NCBI GenBank assembly: GCA_963837165.1
Contig: CAWIMD010000001.1
Span: forward strand, 434,001 to 498,000
Length of the DNA: 64,000 bases
Reading direction: 5' to 3'
Source: JAENWD01 sp963837165
Lineage (GTDB): Bacteria; Acidobacteriota; Vicinamibacteria; Vicinamibacterales; JAENWD01
The position numbers and the translations under genes are program-made. Position 1 is the stretch's first letter. Every line of letters starts with the position of its first letter. Below the pieces are notes generated by a model that worked only from the letters and a program-made list of their open reading frames with translations, did not search any database and was not told the DNA's origin. Shown here piece by piece: positions 37,305 to 46,627 of this stretch.

Positions 37305-38186
37305 GTGCGACGGAAGAGTCTGACGTCCTGGATGCTGGTCCCTGCCATGGCCTTCGCGGTGTCGTTCACCGGGATGGCGCCGACGGCCTACGCTCAACAC
37401 CATCACGGCCGCGGACGCGTGTTCGTCGGCGTCGGCGCCCCGTGGTTCTACTACGGCCCCTACGGCCCCTACTTCGATCCGTTCTGGTATCCCTACCCGT
37501 ATTTCTATCCTCCCTACAGCTGGTACGGCTATCGCGGAGAGGTCACGAGCGCCGTGCGCATCGAGGTGATGCCGCGCGACGCGAAGGTGTACGTGGACAA
37601 CTACTACGCCGGGATCGTGGACGACTTCGACGGCACGTTCCAGCGCCTGCGCCTACCGCCCGGCAAGCACGAGATCCGGCTGTTCCTGCCGGGATATCAC
37701 AGCATCACCGAGACAGTGTACCTCTCGCCCGATTCCACCTACAGGATGAAGGGCGAGATGTCGAAGCTCGGTGCCGGCGAGCCGGAGGAGACGCCGCCGG
37801 TTCCACCGGCGACGCCGCCGACGAGCCACGCCGGTCCGATGCCCCAGGCGCCGCCTCCCGGTGCGCCCCCGGAGGAGGGCGGAGTGATGGCGATGCCGCC
37901 GGCGCCGATGCCGGAGCCGCCACCGGTGCCCGAGGCGAATCCATCCGCCCAGGGCCGGTTCGGCCGTCTCGCCATCCGCGTACAGCCGACCGGCGCGGAG
38001 GTCTACATCGACGGCGAGCGCTGGCTCACGCCCGACAGCGCCGATCGGATGGTGGTGAACGTGGCCGAAGGGCACCACCACATCGAGGTCCACAAGACGG
38101 GGTACGACAGCTTCTCCACCGAGGTGGACGTGCGGCGTGGCGAGACGACGCCGCTCAACGTGAGCCTGCCCGAGCGCGGGCGGTAG
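37305..38186 (+). CDS. Secreted PEGA-domain protein with aromatic-rich segment
   Basis: 293 residues from GTG 37305 (GGAGGG just upstream), starting with a signal peptide ending TAYAQHHHG. It is followed by a striking Tyr/Pro/Phe-rich stretch (FYYGPYGPYFDPFWYPYP and beyond). Two PEGA-like beta domains (VRIEVMPRDAKVYVDNYYAG, IRVQPTGAEVYIDGERWLTP) flank a Pro-rich linker. PEGA domains are surface or periplasmic modules associated with S-layers and envelope proteins. A longer frame upstream lacks a signal peptide at its start. It precedes an outer-membrane barrel gene by 20 bases. Confidence 0.8.
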   Translation: MRRKSLTSWMLVPAMAFAVSFTGMAPTAYAQHHHGRGRVFVGVGAPWFYYGPYGPYFDPFWYPYPYFYPPYSWYGYRGEVTSAVRIEVMPRDAKVYVDNYYAGIVDDFDGTFQRLRLPPGKHEIRLFLPGYHSITETVYLSPDSTYRMKGEMSKLGAGEPEETPPVPPATPPTSHAGPMPQAPPPGAPPEEGGVMAMPPAPMPEPPPVPEANPSAQGRFGRLAIRVQPTGAEVYIDGERWLTPDSADRMVVNVAEGHHHIEVHKTGYDSFSTEVDVRRGETTPLNVSLPERGR

Positions 38187-38206
38187 CGCGACCGAGGCCC
38201 AGCAGC

Positions 38207-38929
38207 ATGAGCGCACGCACGCTTGCTGCCCGACTGATCCTGGCCGGCACACTGGTCCTCGGGCTGGCCGCGACGGCCGCCGCGCAGGACACGCCGGCGG
38301 CGCCGCAGGCCGCTCCGCCCGCGACGGATCAGATCGCCCAGGGTCCGCTCACGGTCGAGCGCATCCCGAGCGGCTGGGTCGTCACGCCCGATGTGGCGGT
38401 CACCGAGCTCAACAAGGACGTCGGGACGCTGGCCGGCGTGTACGGCGGCTGGCTCACCGAGCGGACGTGGCTCGTCGGCGCCGGCGCGTACTGGCTGGCC
38501 AACCGGGAGCGCGACTTCAAGATGGCCTACGGCGGGCTCGTGCTCCAGTACCTGGCTCGCAGCGACCGCCGGATCGGGTTCGGCGTGAAAGGACTGGTCG
38601 GGGGCGGCGAGGCGACGATTGGGGCCACCTACCGGGACATCTACGGCATGCCGGTCGAGTCCGGCCCGGCCATCCGGTTCGGCCAGCACGGTCCCTGGCA
38701 CGACGGCCATCGTCCGCCGGGCGGGGGCATCACGCCGGACACGCGCCTCGTGTTCGACGAGCTCGTGTTCATCGGCGAGCCGCAGGCTCAGCTGATCTGG
38801 AACGTGACGAACACCGTGCGGCTGACCTTCGGCGCCGGCTACCGCTTCACCTCCGGAGGTCGCGAGGTGAACGACCGCATCAGCGGCCCGGTCGGCAGCG
38901 TCGGCATCGAGTTCGGCGGCGGCAACTGA
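38207..38929 (+). CDS. Putative outer-membrane beta-barrel protein
   Basis: 240 residues. Signal peptide LAARLILAGTLVLGLAATAAAQ, then alternating strands such as AGVYGGWLTERTWLVGAGAY, MAYGGLVLQYLARSDRRIGF and VRLTFGAGYRFTSGGREV. The end GSVGIEFGGGN fits a small porin-like barrel. No specific family recognised. Close spacing to the PEGA gene suggests one transcript. Confidence 0.65.
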   Translation: MSARTLAARLILAGTLVLGLAATAAAQDTPAAPQAAPPATDQIAQGPLTVERIPSGWVVTPDVAVTELNKDVGTLAGVYGGWLTERTWLVGAGAYWLANRERDFKMAYGGLVLQYLARSDRRIGFGVKGLVGGGEATIGATYRDIYGMPVESGPAIRFGQHGPWHDGHRPPGGGITPDTRLVFDELVFIGEPQAQLIWNVTNTVRLTFGAGYRFTSGGREVNDRISGPVGSVGIEFGGGN

Positions 38930-38941
38930 CCGACCAGGCGC

Positions 38942-39829
38942 TCAAGCGGAATACTTGACTGCCAGCTCCTTCAGACGGCGGAGATAGTCGGGCACCACGC
39001 TCGCCGGATCGCCGGACGCCTCGTATTCGAAGCCCATGTAGCCCCGGTACCCGTGCGCCGCGAACATCCGGAATACGCGATCGAGATCCATCGGCGCGCG
39101 CGTCTTCCCATCGTCGAGGGCGATCTCGGTCTTCACGTGCGTGCTGACGGCGTACGGGATCGACATCTCGATCTGGTCGTACACGCCGGGCGGCCGGAAG
39201 TTGCCGAGGTCGAGGTTCATCCCGGCCCACGGCGAATCGGCGCGCTTGATGATCTCGATCGTCTCCTTCGCGAAATCCGTGATCCCGCCGTCGTCTTCCA
39301 GGCCGAGGATGAGCCCGCGCGCTCCCGCCTCGTCCGCGCCGCGCTTCAGCGTCTCGGCCGCAAACCCGATCGCCTGGCCGAGCGTCGCGCCCGGCGGGAC
39401 GGCGCCGCCGAACACCCGCACGTGCGTCGCGCCGACCTTCTGCGCGACGTCCAGCCACTTGCGCAGCTCGACGAGCTGCTGGTCGCGCAGGTCCGCTGTG
39501 GGCTGCGCAAGCTGTACGCGTGTGCCGATGCTGTAGATTTCGACGCGATTCCGGTATGCGAATCGACGCAGCGGGAGCAGGTCGTGGTCGCTGGTGCCCG
39601 GGAGCCAGTAGACCGTCATGTCGATGCCGTCGGTGCCCGTCTCGACGGCGATGCGTATCAGGTCTTCGTATGTCATCGTCTTCGCCTGAAGCGCGTCGCG
39701 GTACGAGTACGCGACGAGGCCCGTGCGAAAACGTGCCTTTTCAGGCGGCGGCTGGCGAGCGTGCACGTCCGGCGCAGCAGCCGCGACGACGGCCGCTCCG
39801 GCTGCGGTCAGAAAGCTCCGGCGATTCAT
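38942..39829 (-). CDS. Exported sugar phosphate isomerase/epimerase-type TIM barrel
   Basis: 295 residues with a Tat-like leader MNRRSFLTAAGAAVVAAA. The xylose isomerase-like barrel shows FRTGLVAYSYRDALQAKTMT, VETGTDGIDMTVYWLPGT, RGLILGLEDDGGITDFAKET, MNLDLGNFRPP and YRGYMGFEYEASGDPASVV. ATG 39829 has GAGG at a good distance; an in-frame ATG six bases earlier is possible. It follows a GMC gene by a few bases on the same strand. Such exported barrels occur in acidobacteria and planctomycetes beside oxidoreductases and may act on keto-sugars. Confidence 0.85.
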   Translation of the reverse strand: MNRRSFLTAAGAAVVAAAAPDVHARQPPPEKARFRTGLVAYSYRDALQAKTMTYEDLIRIAVETGTDGIDMTVYWLPGTSDHDLLPLRRFAYRNRVEIYSIGTRVQLAQPTADLRDQQLVELRKWLDVAQKVGATHVRVFGGAVPPGATLGQAIGFAAETLKRGADEAGARGLILGLEDDGGITDFAKETIEIIKRADSPWAGMNLDLGNFRPPGVYDQIEMSIPYAVSTHVKTEIALDDGKTRAPMDLDRVFRMFAAHGYRGYMGFEYEASGDPASVVPDYLRRLKELAVKYSA

Positions 39830-39840
39830 GGTCATGGACC

Positions 39841-41394
39841 TCACGGCATCACGGCGGCAATCCGCTCGGCGAGCGCGGCAATCGTGCGCGACGGGTTCAG
39901 GCCGAGGGCTTTGGGGACAATGGAACCGTCGGCGACGTACAGACCCGGATGGCCGAACACCTGGCCGTCGTGCCCGACCACGCCGTCGGCCGCTGAGGCC
40001 GCCATGCGGCACCCGCCGAGCGGGTGCGGCGTGATCAGGTCGTGTGACACGGTCCACGTGAGCGGCGTCAGGGGCAGTCCGCCGCTGACGATCGCCAGCT
40101 TGCGATGCGCGGCCGCGACGGCGTCCATCGTCGCCTGCGAGTCGCGGACGTCCCACGCCAGGAAGACCTGCCCGTCCTTCAGCGACAGGACGCCGTTTGC
40201 GGCGTCGCGTGCCTGCGCGAACCACGGCATCACGTTCGTGTAGAGTGCGTCGCCGCTCAGGAGCGGCCGCAGCGTGTTGAGGGCCGCCTGGAGCCCGGGG
40301 TCCACCGTCGGGTCCGCGAGCAGCCGCTCGATCCAGTCGCCCGCGGCGTTGGGGAACCCGCCGTCCTCGACGAAGATCGCGTGGCCGCGGTACTCGCCGT
40401 CGAGCAGGTCGATGGCGCTCGTGATCGTCGGCCCGCGCACCGGGTCCACCGGGCGATCGAAGTGGAGCGCCGGCGTCAGGAAATCCCCGTTGCTGCTCCA
40501 GCCGCGTCCGAGCGCAGCGCTCACGTCGGGCAGCGTGGCGAACTCGTCGCGGCTGCGCAGCAGGATCTCGGTCGACCCGAGGGACCCGGCGGCCACGACC
40601 ACGCGCGGCGCGGTGAGAAACCCCGGCACGAGCTGCGATCCGTCGATGCGGCGGTAGTACACGCGGTAGGCGCCCGATGCCGGTTCGACATGGCTCACGA
40701 CGTGCAGCGGACGAATCTCGGCGCCATGCTGCTCCGCGCGGGCCAGGTAGTTGAAGTCGAGCGTGTTCCGCGCCCGGGCCGGGCAGCCGATGTCGCACTC
40801 GCCCAGATGGACGCACGTGCCCTGCATCCGGCCCTGCGCGTTCACGAAGGAGCGCGAGCGGCTGAGGGCGTGGGGATCCGGCAGGTCGTACCGCCAGTCC
40901 TGGTCGAAGCTCACCGCCAGCTCCAGCGGACGGAACCGGTCACCCCACCCCGCGGCGGTTGCCGCATCCTGCATCAGCCGCGTGCGCTCGGGCCACTGCG
41001 GCAACGGCACCCGCTGGACGTCCAGCATGGCGCCGGCGGCCTCGTAGTACGGCTTCAGCTCGGCGTACGTGATTTCCGGCGGCCAGCCGCGGTCGAAGGT
41101 GTCGCTGCGCGCCTCGATCGAGATGTTCGCGTAGACGAGCGATCCGCCGCCGACGCCGGCGCCCTGCACCACGCTCATGTGCGGGAACACGCGCAGGTCG
41201 AACCAGCCGTTCTGCTGTTCGGGATGCTGCACGTCGAAGAGCCAGGGATCGTCAGGCTGCCGCGGAAACGTCTCCGGCGCCCAGCGCCGGCCGCGTTCGA
41301 GCACGATCACCCGCGCGCCCGCCTCGGCCAGACGGCACGCGAGCACTGCGCCTCCAAATCCGCTGCCGACGACGATGACATCCGTATCGGACAT
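39841..41394 (-). CDS. GMC-family oxidoreductase, cholesterol-oxidase-like
   Basis: 517 residues. FAD motif DVIVVGSGFGGAVLACRLAE, then SVVQGAGVGGGSLVYANISI, CVHLGECDIGCP (Cys motif shared with cholesterol-oxidase-like GMC proteins), APRVVVAAGSLGSTEILLRS, TPHPLGGCRMAASAADGVVG and YVADGSIVPKALGLNPSRTI. The name reflects overall similarity; the substrate need not be a sterol. It forms a two-gene unit with the exported TIM barrel. Confidence 0.88.
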   Translation of the reverse strand: MSDTDVIVVGSGFGGAVLACRLAEAGARVIVLERGRRWAPETFPRQPDDPWLFDVQHPEQQNGWFDLRVFPHMSVVQGAGVGGGSLVYANISIEARSDTFDRGWPPEITYAELKPYYEAAGAMLDVQRVPLPQWPERTRLMQDAATAAGWGDRFRPLELAVSFDQDWRYDLPDPHALSRSRSFVNAQGRMQGTCVHLGECDIGCPARARNTLDFNYLARAEQHGAEIRPLHVVSHVEPASGAYRVYYRRIDGSQLVPGFLTAPRVVVAAGSLGSTEILLRSRDEFATLPDVSAALGRGWSSNGDFLTPALHFDRPVDPVRGPTITSAIDLLDGEYRGHAIFVEDGGFPNAAGDWIERLLADPTVDPGLQAALNTLRPLLSGDALYTNVMPWFAQARDAANGVLSLKDGQVFLAWDVRDSQATMDAVAAAHRKLAIVSGGLPLTPLTWTVSHDLITPHPLGGCRMAASAADGVVGHDGQVFGHPGLYVADGSIVPKALGLNPSRTIAALAERIAAVMP

Positions 41395-41548
41395 GGTCGG
41401 GAGCTCCTCGTGCGCCTCAGAAGGGGCCGACGATGAAACTCTCCAAGGATACCGTCATCGCGCACGCCGGCGAACGCCGACGTGCACGGGGAGGGGATTT
41501 GGGGGCCCGATGGCCCGTGTGGAAATAAATGCGGAAGAACGGTGGTCG

Positions 41549-41779
41549 TTACTCGCCCGGCTGCTCTTCCTCGGCCGTGTCGTCGAGGAACTCGGGCGGA
41601 AGCGGCTGGGGACCGGGCACGATGCCGGCGATGTCCGGGTCCTCGTCGCCCTGATGCTGGGGAGTCGCCGCGCGCCTGGCTTTGGCTTCCTGCCGGCGCT
41701 GCACCTTCTGCGTGCGCCGTTCGGCCTGCGCGCGCTCGCGCTGCCGCTTGAGCTGTGTCGGTCGTGATTTACTCGCCAT
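41549..41779 (-). CDS. Small basic/acidic hypothetical protein
   Basis: 76 residues. The N-terminal half is very basic and helical (SRPTQLKRQRERAQAERRTQ, then RRQEAKARR). The C-terminal half is acidic and Pro-rich (DEDPDIAGIVPGPQPLPPEF). AAGGAGG lies six bases before the ATG, which supports a real gene. I recall similar small proteins from related genomes, but know no function. The bases between it and the TPR gene (41780-41979) hold nothing recognisable. Confidence 0.65.
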   Translation of the reverse strand: MASKSRPTQLKRQRERAQAERRTQKVQRRQEAKARRAATPQHQGDEDPDIAGIVPGPQPLPPEFLDDTAEEEQPGE

Positions 41780-41979
41780 CAGGCCTCCTTGGCACGCGCC
41801 CGGGTCGAGAGCCCGAGGGTCGGACGCGGCCCCAACCCCCCGCCATCATCCGGCCGCCCGTGCGGCCGCCGGCGTCTCGCGGGCGAGCCAACGGGCGAGG
41901 CTCGGCGGCGTCGAGTCGTCAAGGAGCGGCGGTTGGAAGATCTCCTCTCATCGAAGTGTGTCACAGAAACGGCCGCGCC

Positions 41980-42966
41980 TCAATGCCCGGCTTGGAGCTT
42001 CTGACGCGCCAGCGGAATCGCGGCCGCGGCCGGCGGATTGTGGGCCGTCGCCGCCGCTGCCCGCCGATAACGATCCATGGCTTCGGCCGCGTGATCGGTC
42101 TTCTCCAGGGCCTGCGCCATCAGGACCTGGATGAACGGGTCGTTCTGGTTCGCCTTGGCCAGATCGGCCAGGGCTTGCTGGTACTTGCCGGCGTAGAAGG
42201 CGACATAGCCGGTCAGGTACGGAAAGAAGACCCGCTGTTCCGGGTTCGTGCCGGTGTCGAGCGCCGCCCTGGCCGCGGCCACGTGCCGCTCGGCGGCGTC
42301 CGGATCCCCGCGGCGGGCGGCGATTCGCGCCTGCGCGTGCTCCCACCGGAACGTCCACAGGTCGCGCCGCGCCGGGGTCAGACCGGGCTCCTGGATGCCG
42401 GCGTCGTGTCCCTTGCGGTACCAGGCTTCCGCGGCGTTGACGTCGCCCGATTCGAGGCACACGCGGGCGAGCTCGTCGGCAATCTCGCCGGCGTTGTAGT
42501 AGTCCTTCGCGGCGAGATGGCGGTCGTACAGCGTCTGCTCATAGCGCGTCGCGCCGGCGCAGTCGCCTTCGAAGGCGTACGACATCGCCATCGATCGGAG
42601 CGCCCGCGCCGACTCGTCGGGCGTGGCGGCCTTGTCGATCGCGGCCTGGAAGTGCGGCCGCGCCTCGCCGTAATGACCCGAGAGATCGAGCAGGACACCC
42701 ATTTGTACGTGCGCCGCCGAGGCATCTGGATCGGCGGCGACAGCCTGCTTCGCGAGCGTCATCGCTTCGTCGGGATGCCCCGCGCGCAACTGCTGCTGCG
42801 ACTGCTTCAGGAGCGCTTCGGCCTGCCCGGTCGGCGCCTGGCCGGGCAGACCGAGTGGGGCCGCCACGATCCGCGCAAGACCAGCCACGATCAGGATGCC
42901 CAGAAAGACGATCGCATACGCGACGAGATCGAATCCAATCGGCCACGTCGGACGAGTCCATTTCAT
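41980..42966 (-). CDS. Membrane-anchored TPR-repeat protein
   Basis: 328 residues. One N-terminal membrane helix (LVAYAIVFLGILIVAGLARI), then about six helical TPR-like repeats (RAGHPDEAMTLAKQAVAADP, HVQMGVLLDLSGHYGEARPH, AFYAGKYQQALADLAKANQN). It probably acts as a protein-binding scaffold. It lies downstream of the HlyD gene of the export operon, separated by 72 bases that hold a CCCAGATC repeat. Confidence 0.75.
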   Translation of the reverse strand: MKWTRPTWPIGFDLVAYAIVFLGILIVAGLARIVAAPLGLPGQAPTGQAEALLKQSQQQLRAGHPDEAMTLAKQAVAADPDASAAHVQMGVLLDLSGHYGEARPHFQAAIDKAATPDESARALRSMAMSYAFEGDCAGATRYEQTLYDRHLAAKDYYNAGEIADELARVCLESGDVNAAEAWYRKGHDAGIQEPGLTPARRDLWTFRWEHAQARIAARRGDPDAAERHVAAARAALDTGTNPEQRVFFPYLTGYVAFYAGKYQQALADLAKANQNDPFIQVLMAQALEKTDHAAEAMDRYRRAAAATAHNPPAAAAIPLARQKLQAGH

Positions 42967-42975
42967 GGCAGTGCT

Positions 42976-43019
42976 CCCCAGATCCCCAGATCCCCAGATC
43001 CCCAGATCCCCAGATCCCC
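42976..43019. repeat. CCCCAGAT tandem repeat (8-bp unit)
   Basis: About five perfect copies of CCCCAGAT in the gap between HlyD and the TPR gene. The same unit fills 63918-63993 at the end of the window. Confidence 0.85.
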
Positions 43020-43038
43020 CGCGATTATGCCACGCGCT

Positions 43039-44259
43039 TCAGTCGGTCGGCCGCGCTTCCACCCGCACACCGTCGGCCACCGCGTCGGACGGATGCACGA
43101 TCACCTCGTCGTGCTCCCGGACACCCTCGAGCACCTCGGCCATGACGCCCGTGCGGTGGCCGATGCGCACCGTCCTCAGGTGCGCCCGCCCGTCGGTCAC
43201 GACGAAGGCGGCCCAGTCGTCGCCCCGGCGGAAGAGTGCGCTCGTGGGCACGGTCAGGACGCCCGCGCTCTCCCACAGCACGACCTGCACCTCCACGCGG
43301 TACCCGTCGCCCAGCGCCTGCCACACGGCGCGCGGGTCGTCGAGCCCGACGATGACGTTGACCCGCTGTTCCTCGACGCCCAGCGCCGACACCTTCAGGA
43401 ACCCGAACGGCTCCACGGTCGTGACCCGGGCGTGAAGCGTCTCGCCACCGCCCCACCGATCGACGAGCGCGGGCATGCCGGGGCGGACCTTCACGGCGTC
43501 GGTGGACAGGAAGTCGGCAACGACCTCGAGATCGGCGGGATTGGCGATCTCGACCAGCGGCTCGCCGGCCGGGACGACGGCCGAGCTCTCCTGCAGCCGG
43601 CGGAGCACCACGCCGGTGATCGGCGCGTGCAGCACCAGCACCGCGGCGGCTCCCGAGTCGGCGCCGCCGGTGACTTGCACGAGCGCCGCGCGCGCGGCAT
43701 CGAGCTGGTGCTGGGCCGTGGCGACGGCGGCCCGCGCGGCATGGGTGGCGTCGGTGGCGGTGGCAGCGGCCGTCTCCGTCTGATCGCGGTCGGCCCGAGA
43801 CACCAGGTCGCCGGCAAACAGCTGCTCGATCCGCGTGCGATTGGCGGCGGCCAGCGACTGCCGGCCTTCAGCCTCGGCCAGCGCCGCGCGCGCCTGGGCG
43901 ACCGTCGTCTCGGCGGCGCGCACGCGCGCGGTGGCCTCCGAGCGGCTCCTGACGTCGAGCAGCGGCGGCGCGGCAGGCACGAACGTCGCGACCACGGTCT
44001 TGCCGCCAACCACGGTGTCGCCCGGACGGAGCTCGATGCGCTGCACGCGTCCGGCCACCGGCGCCGACACCATGTAGCGATCGTGGACACGCGTCTTTCC
44101 TTCGTGCCCCGCGGTCACCTGGAGCGGCCGCGTCGTGACGCCTTCCAAGTCCACCTGGACGGGCCGGGGCCCGAACGCCACGACGAGGAGCGCCACGAGC
44201 GCCACGGCGGCCACGCCCCAGATCACCAGGCGACGCGTCTTGCTGACTGCTCTCGGCAT
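43039..44259 (-). CDS. HlyD-family periplasmic adaptor of an ABC exporter
   Basis: 406 residues. N-terminal membrane helix (LVIWGVAAVALVALLVVAF), lipoyl half-motifs (VSAPVAGRVQRIELRPGDTV and LHAPITGVVLRRLQE) around a long coiled coil (about residues 100-205), then beta-barrel and proximal domains with EALEEQRVNV-like sequence and VPTSALFRRGDDWAAFV. It would link the FtsX-type ABC permease upstream to an outer-membrane channel. It is two bases from the permease stop, in the same operon. Confidence 0.85.
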   Translation of the reverse strand: MPRAVSKTRRLVIWGVAAVALVALLVVAFGPRPVQVDLEGVTTRPLQVTAGHEGKTRVHDRYMVSAPVAGRVQRIELRPGDTVVGGKTVVATFVPAAPPLLDVRSRSEATARVRAAETTVAQARAALAEAEGRQSLAAANRTRIEQLFAGDLVSRADRDQTETAAATATDATHAARAAVATAQHQLDAARAALVQVTGGADSGAAAVLVLHAPITGVVLRRLQESSAVVPAGEPLVEIANPADLEVVADFLSTDAVKVRPGMPALVDRWGGGETLHARVTTVEPFGFLKVSALGVEEQRVNVIVGLDDPRAVWQALGDGYRVEVQVVLWESAGVLTVPTSALFRRGDDWAAFVVTDGRAHLRTVRIGHRTGVMAEVLEGVREHDEVIVHPSDAVADGVRVEARPTD

Positions 44260-44261
44260 CC

Positions 44262-46625
44262 TTACTCCCGCGTTTTGAGCACGGCGATGAGATCCATCCG
44301 CCCGAGCCGCCGCCGCACGATGAGCGCCGACCCGATCGCGGTGAGCACGGTCGTGAGCGCGGCCACCGCATACGTCTGCCGGCTCACGATGAGGGGCAGC
44401 CGGTACACGTCGGTGTTGAAGGCCGCCACCGTCGCGGCCGACAGGCCGTAGCCGATGATCGCCCCGACGGGCAGCGCCGCCAGCGTCACCAGCGCCAGCT
44501 CGCCGAGCAGGATGTAGGCGATCTCCCCCTCGGTGAACCCGATCACCCTGAGCGTGGACAGCTCACGGCCGCGCTCCGACAGCGCGATGCGCGCGGTGTT
44601 GTAGATGACGCCGAAGGCGATGACGGCGGCGAAGAGCACTGTCACCGTCCGGGTGATGTTCACCGTCTCGGCCAGCGTGTTGCGGAAGCTCTCGATGGCC
44701 GCCCGCCGCAGCGCGACACCGGCCACTCGCGGCGTGTGCTTCAACTGCCGGTAGAGCGCGTCGAGGCTCCGCGTGTCCACCTGCAGATACGCGCCCGACA
44801 TGCTGCCCCCTTCCTGCATCAGCCGATGCAGCGCGTCGAGGTTCATGTAGGCGTTCGTGCCCATGTACTCGTCCGCCAGGCGCACGACGGGCACGTCCGC
44901 CACCGGGCGGCGGCCTTCGAGCACCTCCACGGTCACCACGTCGCCGGCCCCGACGCCCAGCAGCTCCGCCAGCTTCGTCGAGAGCACGAGACCCGCATCC
45001 GGCAGCCGCAGCACCCGGTGCGCACCGCTCACGATCCGGTTCAGGCTGGGCGAGGCGGGCAGGCCGGTGATCGCCACCGACCGCGAGCGCGGGCCGGCGC
45101 GCAGCCGGGCCGGCACCGTGCGGAACGCCTCGGCCCGGACGACGCCGGGCAGCTGCTCCACCTCGTCGGCCGCCTCCGAGGACGCCGGCTCGACGAACGT
45201 CACCATCGCGTCGTAGCGCTGCGCGACGTTGAACTGCGTGTCGATCATCTGGTCCATCGAGTCGATGCTGAAGGTGCCGACGATGAGCATGGCCATCCCG
45301 AAGGCGATCCCGACGACCGACAGGCCGGTCCTGACAGGATGCCGCTGGATGTTCCGCACGATGATCCGCGACGGCTGCGAGAGGTAGCGACGGGCGCCCG
45401 CGCGCTCGATCCAGCTGACCCGGTAACTGGCCGGCGGGGCCGGACGCATGGCCTCGGCCGGCGGCAGCCGGACCACGTGGCGCGCCGCGCCGAGCGCCCC
45501 GAGAGCCGCCGCCACCAGCGCGACGGCCGCGCCGCCGATCACGATCGCGGGAGGCAGCTGGTAGTGCAGCTCCGGGAAGTTGAAGAAGCTGGTGTACAGG
45601 GCCGTCATGCCGCGCCCCATGAAGGCCCCGGCGAGCGTGCCGAGCGCCGTGCCGGCCACCGACACGGCCAGCGCCCACTTCACGTAATGCCAGCCGATTT
45701 CGGCATTGGAGTAGCCGAGCGCTTTCAGGGCCGCGATCTGCTCCCGCTCGACCGCGACCAGCCGCGTGAGCACCACGTTGAGCAGGAACGCCGCCACGGC
45801 CAGGAACACGACGGGCACGATCTGGCCCATCCCCCGGAGCGAGTCGATCTCGCCCTGCAGGAAGAAGTTCGACAGCTGCTGGCTGCGCGGGATGGCGCCG
45901 AGCCCGCCGTACGGGTCGAGCAGGCGATCGAGCCGCGTGATGACCTCCGGCGTGTTCGCGCCGTGCGACAGCGACAGCGACACGTCGTTGAACGCGCCGT
46001 CCATCTGGAACGCGGTCCCGAGCGCCTTGCGGCTCATCCACAGAATCCCGAACCGGGCGACATCCACGATCAGCTCGCCGGGCCGGATCGCGTACACGTA
46101 CTCGGGCGACAGCACGAGGCCCACGATGCGCAGCTCGCGGCGCCGGCCGTTGATCACCGCGGCCAGCGTGTCGCCGACGCCCAGGTGATTGGCATCCGCG
46201 AACGCTTCGCTCGCCATCACCTCGTCGTCCCGGTACGGCTCGATCCAGCGGCCGGCGCGGAGGACGAGGTCGTTCAGCACCGGCCGGCCCCCGTCGGGAA
46301 CCGAGATCAGGCGGCCGGAAATCGGCACGGCCTCGCCCTCGATGTCGAGCGTCACGTCCACGACGACGCGGGTCTGGGCGCGGGCGACCCCGGGGATGGC
46401 GGCGATGTCGTCGGCGAGCGGGAGCGGCGCGCGCTTGAGGCCGGCGAAGACGTCGGCGAAGCGATAGCGGTCGTAGTAGCGGTCCTTCGTCAGCCCGAGC
46501 GACGCGAACGTGCTCAGCATCAGCACGAACATCGCCACGCCGGAGCCCACGACGAGCGCGATGGCGAGCGCCTGGCCCCTCGAGTGCCAGAGATCGCGCA
46601 GGAGCTTGCGGTCGAGGGCGCGCAT
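44262..46625 (-). CDS. ABC transporter permease with two FtsX domains
   Basis: About 787 residues. An N-terminal helix, a MacB-like periplasmic core (ISGRLISVPDGGRPVLND), a first FtsX domain with three helices (VPVVFLAVAAFLLNVVLTRL), a fourth helix, a second core and a second FtsX domain ending NTARIALSERGRELSTLRVI and GEIAYILLGELALV. ATG 46625 follows the ATPase stop by three bases; GTG 46631 is an alternative. With the ATPase and HlyD adaptor it forms a macrolide/toxic-compound or lipoprotein-type exporter; cargo unknown. Confidence 0.85.
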   Translation of the reverse strand: MRALDRKLLRDLWHSRGQALAIALVVGSGVAMFVLMLSTFASLGLTKDRYYDRYRFADVFAGLKRAPLPLADDIAAIPGVARAQTRVVVDVTLDIEGEAVPISGRLISVPDGGRPVLNDLVLRAGRWIEPYRDDEVMASEAFADANHLGVGDTLAAVINGRRRELRIVGLVLSPEYVYAIRPGELIVDVARFGILWMSRKALGTAFQMDGAFNDVSLSLSHGANTPEVITRLDRLLDPYGGLGAIPRSQQLSNFFLQGEIDSLRGMGQIVPVVFLAVAAFLLNVVLTRLVAVEREQIAALKALGYSNAEIGWHYVKWALAVSVAGTALGTLAGAFMGRGMTALYTSFFNFPELHYQLPPAIVIGGAAVALVAAALGALGAARHVVRLPPAEAMRPAPPASYRVSWIERAGARRYLSQPSRIIVRNIQRHPVRTGLSVVGIAFGMAMLIVGTFSIDSMDQMIDTQFNVAQRYDAMVTFVEPASSEAADEVEQLPGVVRAEAFRTVPARLRAGPRSRSVAITGLPASPSLNRIVSGAHRVLRLPDAGLVLSTKLAELLGVGAGDVVTVEVLEGRRPVADVPVVRLADEYMGTNAYMNLDALHRLMQEGGSMSGAYLQVDTRSLDALYRQLKHTPRVAGVALRRAAIESFRNTLAETVNITRTVTVLFAAVIAFGVIYNTARIALSERGRELSTLRVIGFTEGEIAYILLGELALVTLAALPVGAIIGYGLSAATVAAFNTDVYRLPLIVSRQTYAVAALTTVLTAIGSALIVRRRLGRMDLIAVLKTRE

Positions 46626-46627
46626 GG

